A DNA stretch of 6,532 nt from an uncultured bacterium (GTDB lineage Bacteria; Verrucomicrobiota; Kiritimatiellia; RFP12; UBA1067). The DNA is taken from assembly GCA_902779075.1 (NCBI GenBank), contig CACZAK010000329.1, positions 1-6,532 on the forward strand, given 5' to 3'. The translations under genes and the position numbers were made by a program. Under the pieces are notes generated by a model. That model was given only the letters and a program-made list of their open reading frames with translations, was not told the DNA's origin and searched no databases. Shown here piece after piece: positions 1-3,869 of the stretch; position 1 is the stretch's first letter; every line of letters starts with the position of its first letter.

Positions 1-189
1 CTCGTCGTGACATATCCTGGAAATGTCGCCAATCCCGAGACCAATAGGATCGACTGGGCTGTGGGTGACGCGGAGTTGGCCAATAGCGTTGCCATTCCTA
101 ACGTCTTGAAGACCCCTGGCGGGCAGATCGAGCTCTTGCTGCTCGACGCTGCCGGTAAGTCCGTGGCGACGAGCCACATAACGATGGTT
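1..189 (+). other. C-terminal half of a Calx-beta domain
   Basis: The first 63 codons fit the second half of a Calx-beta repeat. They contain IDWAVGDAE, which matches the family's conserved 'L-W-x-x-G-D' strand, then a valine/isoleucine strand, a leucine-rich strand (IELLLLDAAGKSV), and the closing ATSHITMV, which corresponds to the usual terminal 'G-x-x-A-T-V-T-I' strand. Calx-beta domains are Ca2+-binding beta sandwiches common in extracellular bacterial proteins. The first half lies outside the window. This is the main reason to treat the gene as 5'-truncated. Confidence 0.65.
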
Positions 190-3100
190 GCAGCGCCCGA
201 GAACTCCCCGTTGAATCCGCTTTGGATCGGCGAGAAGACGGCGGACGAACTTGCCTGGGGCGAATGGACTATGGACTTGGATGTTGCCACGAACAAGGTG
301 AACACGTACAACGCCGGCACGGGCGAGACGACATCGGGCAAGGGGCTCCTCAGTTCGCCGGCGTCGCCGAAGGTCAGGGCCTACACGCTTGTGCTTCTTG
401 CTGGCTCGCTTTGGTGCCCGGACTGCAAGAATACGGACGAGAACCTGATCATGCAGCAGAAGTTCAAGACCTGGGCGCAGGAGAACAAAGTCGCGTGCGT
501 TGCGCTTGACCTGCCTTACGTGGACAAAAGCGTCGATATTTCCGCTGCCATGTTGTGCACGGCACCGACGCTTCTTACTGACGATGTGGCATTTGGAAAG
601 AGCGGCGCTGCGTATCTCTCGCGAAAGATGATTGACAAGGATGAGGCGGCGGAAGCGCTTGCGCGCAATTTTGAAATTGGCTATGGTCTGCGTCTACCGA
701 ACTGGTCGAACAAGAACCGTCCGCCGGTTCCGTCGTTCTTCATCCTTCGCAACGATGGCACGGTGGCCGGTCGCATCCAGTACTTTGGCAGCATTGAATC
801 TCCGACGGATGCGTCCAACATCGATGCGCATATCGAACGGTTGAACGAACTTCTTCGTCAGGTCGACGACCCGGAGGAGGAGTTGAACGACAACGCGACC
901 TGGACCCAGGAGTCCGTCGGCCCGCGCACGAACGTCGTGGACAAGACGGTGTCTTTTGCCGACGAAGCTGACGTCTACTGGCTTGACCAGGAAGCCGTCA
1001 ACAAGCGCATGGCTTTCTCGCTCGAGGGAACTGAGGATGTTAGCCTGCAGCTCAAGGTCATTAGCGGCGGTGAAGTCGTTGCACAGGCAACGGGCAAGGT
1101 CTCCGACGGCGTCAGTGTCGGCGCGAAGATCAAGTCTTCAAACTACTATGTCTCCGTTGGCTACGAAAAGGACGCGAAGGGCAAGGCCCAGGATCCTCGA
1201 TTCGCCGTGACCAACACCGCCTCCACGCTCTGTATCTACACCCTCAAGACAGACTTTGTGGTCGAGCCGACGGAATTGGCCGGTGACAACCGCTTCACTG
1301 TCGAGGCAGGGAAAGGCGTCATGGTTAACCTCGTCTCGAACCAGCTGTACCGCATAACGCTTCTTGACGAGACGAACGCGGGCAATCTCGAAGCGCTCGT
1401 CCCGACGAACGGGCAGGGAACTGCCGACCGGCTCTATCTTTCCAAGGTGGATGGCGACGTAAGTCTGGCGTTTACCTCCGGCGAGGCGGAAATCCAGAAG
1501 TGGAATCCCGGCAGGGTGGGCTTTGCGGTCACGGGCGCCACCGTGATGGAGTCCTCGGTTCTCTACATCTTGCGTGTTGTCCGCGACGGCGGGGCCTCAG
1601 GACGAGCTGCAGCTAGTCTCGTTTCCCTGCCTGCGGACTTCGGCGAGGAAATTGTGTGGGAGGAGGGAGAGTCGGGCGCGAAGACGCTGCGGATACTCGT
1701 TCTTGAAAACACTTTTGCAGACGGCGACCAGTCGATCTACTTTGACGCGGCCGCGACTGGCGTAGCCTCCCTTGGCATCGGCCAGTTCCGCCTCTTGTTG
1801 CGCGACGATGACAAGAAGGCGCCAGGGAAGATCGCGATTACGGATACTATGCCGACGATGGCGAAGGATATGACGACTTTTGCCCGTGCAGGTACCAACG
1901 TGTGGATCGCACTAAGCCGCGTTGACGGAACCTCCGGCGAACAGGAGGTGTCGCTCGTGGCCTCGGACGACAAACTCAACCTCGACCCCAAGGAGTTCTC
2001 TTGGCCCAACCGCATTGCGGACGCGCAGGAGGCGACGCTGGAGCTGCCTTCGGTTCCAGGCAAGGTCAAGGTGACCATGACGCCAAAGAAGGGCTCGTCC
2101 GTGGACGGCAAGCGCCGCATACTCACGGTGAACGTGCTCGACTCCGACGTGCCTGGCTTTAAGACTCCCTTGACCGCATTTTTGGGGAACGTGTACATCC
2201 CAATTGACGACACGGAGATATTTCTGGACGATTACGCGACCGGCTCCACCAAGGTCAAGAAGTACTCTGGCTCTCTGCCGCCCGGCGTGAAATGGGTGTT
2301 CGATAGCGATGCTAAGAAGATTGTCATTTCCGGCACGCCTACGAAGGCGGGCACCTATAATGCGGTATTCCGCGCCAGCACGGGCAGCAAGGATGGCCTC
2401 ACGACGGCGGTCGCCATACACGTGTTCGATCCTGTGAAGACCGGCGGCGGGGAGGACGGCATGTCGCCCCTCAACGGATCTGTCGCCGTTACGCGCACGT
2501 TTGCGGACGTGCCCGTGTTTGACGTGACTACGAACAGGCTTGCGGGCGTGTTTACGCTTACGCTTCCGCGCTCCGGCCGGGCCAGCGCGAAGTACCGTGG
2601 CGTGGACTCCGGTTCTATCAGTCTGTCCTGCCCGTCCTGGAGCGCAATCGACGACTACGACGGCACGCTGACTGCCGTGCTGACGGGCAAGACCGCCGCC
2701 GGCACTCCTTGCTCGATGACCGTACGTGCGTTTGCGGACGGCACAGTGGATGTCGATTTCAAGGACCCGGCGGCTCCGGACAATGACTTCAGCATATTGC
2801 TTCCGCGCGTGATATGGTCGAAGAAGTCTCCGGCGACCGACTTCAAGGGCTACTATACGGTGAGCCTGCCCGTCAAGAGTGCTGTCTCCGGCGAGGTGCG
2901 GGCTTTCGGCGCGGGCTATGCGACGCTCAAGATGAAGACGGCGACGGCGATCAATGCCGGCAAGTTCACGTATGCGGGCATCCTGCCGGACGGAAGGGCG
3001 TTCTCTGGCTCGGCGGTTGCGACGCCGGACGATCCGAGGACGACGGCGGGCGGCAAGGACTACTGGGCAAGGGCCATTGTCCCAGTGGTGAGCACCGGCT

Positions 3101-3789
3101 CGCTTAATGAGTTCTCCGGCGCGTTCCAGCTCACTCCGGGCGCGTATGACTCGTCAGCCACGAACATGGTCGACAGCGGTCTTTGCGCCGGTCGCTGCTA
3201 TTACAGGACGATACGTCGCTCCGTCGCTCCCGCAGACGAGGCGTATCTCTATTGGAGGCACATCGAAAAGGCGCCTGAGGCGTGCTATGAGGCCTTGCTT
3301 GACGCTTACGGCACATACTATGTCGAGACGGAGAATTTCGCCAGCTGCTGCCAGACGGCGTTTCAGAACACCTCCCTCAAGTTCTTCGTGCAGGACGAAG
3401 GGGAAGGAGACAGCCAAGCCTGGCCCACCAACGGCGCGCCCGTTGTGTCGGTAACGTATACGTCGAAGACAAAGAAGAACGCAATCAAGGCGGGTACCAA
3501 CAAGCGCGGGTTGACCCTTTCGTTCGCTCCTGCCACGGGCATTGTCTCAGGGACATTCACCTTGGACGGCGAGAAGATGACCTACAAGGGCGTCGTGTTG
3601 CCTGGATGGGGCAGCGACGAATGCACTGCGTGTGGTTACTCTGAAGACAAGGCGGGCGGCGTGGAGACGCAGTTGAGGCCCTTCATAAGCGGTGCGGCGT
3701 GGTTCAACGACGATATCGAGTACAATGACAAGACGATCTCTGTCAGGACCGGGTGTCCGTTCTCGATCGGCACGCAGACCGGCAAGTAA
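1..3789 (+). CDS. Large modular exported protein with Calx-beta, thioredoxin-like and putative-Ig domains (5' end missing)
   Basis: The reading frame is already open at base 1 and ends at TAA 3787-3789, giving 1262 residues. The GTG at base 7 is only the first start-type codon and lies inside a Calx-beta domain, so the true start is upstream of the window. Numbering codons from base 1, I see: the end of a Calx-beta domain (1-63); a thioredoxin-like domain (about 86-287) with WCPDC at 138-142; a PPC-like beta sandwich (about 310-425); an unassigned beta-rich stretch (about 426-500); a Calx-beta domain (501-604); a diverged Calx-beta-like domain (607-718); a He_PIG domain (719-810) with ISGTP at 776-780; and a tail (about 820-1262) with repeated beta modules and eight cysteines. 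No transmembrane segment, LPXTG or PEP-CTERM sorting signal is visible at the C-terminus. The domain set indicates a secreted or surface adhesin-like protein. Export itself is inferred, because the N-terminus is absent. The specific ligand and role are unknown. Confidence 0.93.
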   Translation, partial: LVVTYPGNVANPETNRIDWAVGDAELANSVAIPNVLKTPGGQIELLLLDAAGKSVATSHITMVAAPENSPLNPLWIGEKTADELAWGEWTMDLDVATNKVNTYNAGTGETTSGKGLLSSPASPKVRAYTLVLLAGSLWCPDCKNTDENLIMQQKFKTWAQENKVACVALDLPYVDKSVDISAAMLCTAPTLLTDDVAFGKSGAAYLSRKMIDKDEAAEALARNFEIGYGLRLPNWSNKNRPPVPSFFILRNDGTVAGRIQYFGSIESPTDASNIDAHIERLNELLRQVDDPEEELNDNATWTQESVGPRTNVVDKTVSFADEADVYWLDQEAVNKRMAFSLEGTEDVSLQLKVISGGEVVAQATGKVSDGVSVGAKIKSSNYYVSVGYEKDAKGKAQDPRFAVTNTASTLCIYTLKTDFVVEPTELAGDNRFTVEAGKGVMVNLVSNQLYRITLLDETNAGNLEALVPTNGQGTADRLYLSKVDGDVSLAFTSGEAEIQKWNPGRVGFAVTGATVMESSVLYILRVVRDGGASGRAAASLVSLPADFGEEIVWEEGESGAKTLRILVLENTFADGDQSIYFDAAATGVASLGIGQFRLLLRDDDKKAPGKIAITDTMPTMAKDMTTFARAGTNVWIALSRVDGTSGEQEVSLVASDDKLNLDPKEFSWPNRIADAQEATLELPSVPGKVKVTMTPKKGSSVDGKRRILTVNVLDSDVPGFKTPLTAFLGNVYIPIDDTEIFLDDYATGSTKVKKYSGSLPPGVKWVFDSDAKKIVISGTPTKAGTYNAVFRASTGSKDGLTTAVAIHVFDPVKTGGGEDGMSPLNGSVAVTRTFADVPVFDVTTNRLAGVFTLTLPRSGRASAKYRGVDSGSISLSCPSWSAIDDYDGTLTAVLTGKTAAGTPCSMTVRAFADGTVDVDFKDPAAPDNDFSILLPRVIWSKKSPATDFKGYYTVSLPVKSAVSGEVRAFGAGYATLKMKTATAINAGKFTYAGILPDGRAFSGSAVATPDDPRTTAGGKDYWARAIVPVVSTGSLNEFSGAFQLTPGAYDSSATNMVDSGLCAGRCYYRTIRRSVAPADEAYLYWRHIEKAPEACYEALLDAYGTYYVETENFASCCQTAFQNTSLKFFVQDEGEGDSQAWPTNGAPVVSVTYTSKTKKNAIKAGTNKRGLTLSFAPATGIVSGTFTLDGEKMTYKGVVLPGWGSDECTACGYSEDKAGGVETQLRPFISGAAWFNDDIEYNDKTISVRTGCPFSIGTQTGK
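256..861 (+). other. Thioredoxin-like domain with WCPDC active site
   Basis: A hydrophobic strand (YTLVLLAGSLW) runs directly into WCPDC (bases 412-426; Cys codons 139 and 142). It is followed by a helix-like segment and a second strand (VACVALDLPYVD), the usual start of a thioredoxin fold. About 65 residues later comes a PPVPSFFILRNDGTVAGR segment. This fits the cis-proline loop (Pro244 is the candidate) plus the next beta hairpin. The intervening residues are longer than in plain thioredoxin and look helical, with two further cysteines (codons 166 and 186). Trp-Cys-Pro-Asp-Cys is also the active site of TXNDC17/TRP14-type thioredoxin-like proteins. Both redox cysteines are present, so disulfide reductase, oxidase or isomerase activity is plausible. 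The direction of catalysis cannot be told from sequence. The domain may begin at WGEWTMDLDVA (from codon 86), with a Gly/Ser/Thr-rich insertion before the first core strand. Confidence 0.85.
928..1275 (+). other. PPC-like beta sandwich in protein 1
   Basis: Codons about 310-425 show the strand pattern of bacterial pre-peptidase C-terminal-like domains. A 'DVYWLDQEAVNKRMAFSLEG' segment resembles the usual D-x-Y-x-F entry and solvent-exposed strand. A 'LQLKVISGGEVVAQATG' strand-turn-strand follows, and then a 'YYVSVGYEKD' strand in the place where the family has 'YYVxV'. The family is found on secreted enzymes and surface proteins, where it is generally non-catalytic. Assignment rests on pattern only and the domain is diverged. 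Confidence 0.45.
1501..1812 (+). other. Calx-beta domain (complete)
   Basis: Codons 501-604 follow the Calx-beta layout closely. An opening strand, NPGRVGFAVTGATVMESS, has a glutamate where the family has 'V-x-E'. The segment LYILRVVRDGGASG then matches the 'V-x-R-x-G-G-x-x-G' strand. After it come IVWEEGESGAKTLRILVLEN (the 'W-x-x-G-x-x-x-K-x-x-x-I' strand), an acidic DGDQ turn, and a closing LGIGQFRLLLRDDD. The acidic turns and the terminal aspartates are candidate Ca2+ ligands. The domain lies between an unassigned stretch and a more diverged copy of itself. Confidence 0.75.
1819..2154 (+). other. Diverged Calx-beta-like domain
   Basis: Codons 607-718 begin APGKIAI and contain IALSRVDGTSGEQEVSLVAS, which resembles the 'V-x-R-x-x-G-x-x-G-x-x-x-V' strand pair. 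A tryptophan segment (FSWPNRIADAQEATLELPSV) follows, and the end is LTVNVLDSDVP, a typical terminal strand with acidic residues. The first half lacks the clear 'S-E-G/E' signature, so this is a degenerate copy or a related immunoglobulin-like sandwich. Confidence 0.5.
2155..2430 (+). other. Putative Ig / He_PIG domain
   Basis: Codons 719-810 contain the hallmark order of He_PIG-type putative immunoglobulin domains. First comes 'SGSLPPGVKWVFDSDAKKI', matching 'LPxGL-x-x-d-x-x-x-G-x-I'. It is followed directly by ISGTPTKAGTYNAVFRAS (GTP at codons 778-780) and a closing strand, TAVAIHVFD. These domains act as spacers or binding modules in cadherin-like surface proteins. A Gly-rich linker (KTGGGED) follows and separates it from the C-terminal modules. 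Confidence 0.85.
2545..3609 (+). repeat. Diverged C-terminal beta modules in protein 1
   Basis: Three stretches share one pattern: a strand with an alternating hydrophobic pattern ending in a proline or basic residue, a turn with 'G/A-x-(V/A)-S-G' or similar, a GYATLK-like strand, and then 'Y-x-G-x-L-P-D-G-x-x-x-S-G'. Copy A is codons about 849-920 (GVFTLTLP to TVDVDF). Copy B is codons about 948-1011 (FKGYYTVSLP to FSGSAVATPDD), the clearest, with GAGYATLKMKTA and YAGILPDGRAFSGSA. Copy C is codons about 1169-1203 (RGLTLSFAP, VSGTFTLDGEKMTYKGVVLPG), shortened. Identity between copies is low, so they are old or merely convergent beta hairpins. I do not assign a named family. Confidence 0.45.
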
Positions 3790-3798
3790 ATTTGATGA

Positions 3799-3803
3799 AA
3801 GGA
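3799..3803 (+). promoter_or_regulatory. Ribosome binding site that decides the start of gene 2
   Basis: AAGGA lies between the first gene's stop and the candidate starts. Three in-frame ATG codons are available at 3795, 3807 and 3813. The motif is 9 bases upstream of ATG 3813, a usual spacing, and only 3 bases from ATG 3807. It lies downstream of ATG 3795, which has no Shine-Dalgarno-like sequence before it. The choice of 3813 also gives the cleanest signal peptide. Confidence 0.65.
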
Positions 3804-3812
3804 ATTATGGAA

Positions 3813-3869
3813 ATGAAAGCAGGAATCATTGTATGCGCAATGGCGGCCGCGGCGCTGTCGGCATTTGGT
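3813..3869 (+). other. Sec signal peptide of protein 2
   Basis: Residues 1-19 have one lysine at position 2, a hydrophobic run (AGIIVCAMAAAALSAF) and small residues at -3 and -1 (Ala17, Gly19) before Glu20. The cysteine at position 8 sits inside the core and is not in a lipobox (no L-x-x-C followed by the mature sequence), so a lipoprotein is unlikely. Confidence 0.85.

Noticed and set aside
7..9. GTG as the start of gene 1.
   Set aside because: The frame is open before it, and the codon falls inside a Calx-beta domain whose first half is missing. No signal peptide follows, although the protein is of an exported type.
1737..2421. Two overlapping minus-strand open frames of 158 and 169 codons.
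   Set aside because: They lie opposite the Calx-beta-like and He_PIG region of protein 1, overlap each other in different frames, and show no domain or convincing ribosome binding site.
3790..3812. Promoter or terminator between the two genes.
   Set aside because: Only 23 bases separate the stop from the chosen start. They hold a ribosome binding site and no inverted repeat or -10/-35 pair.
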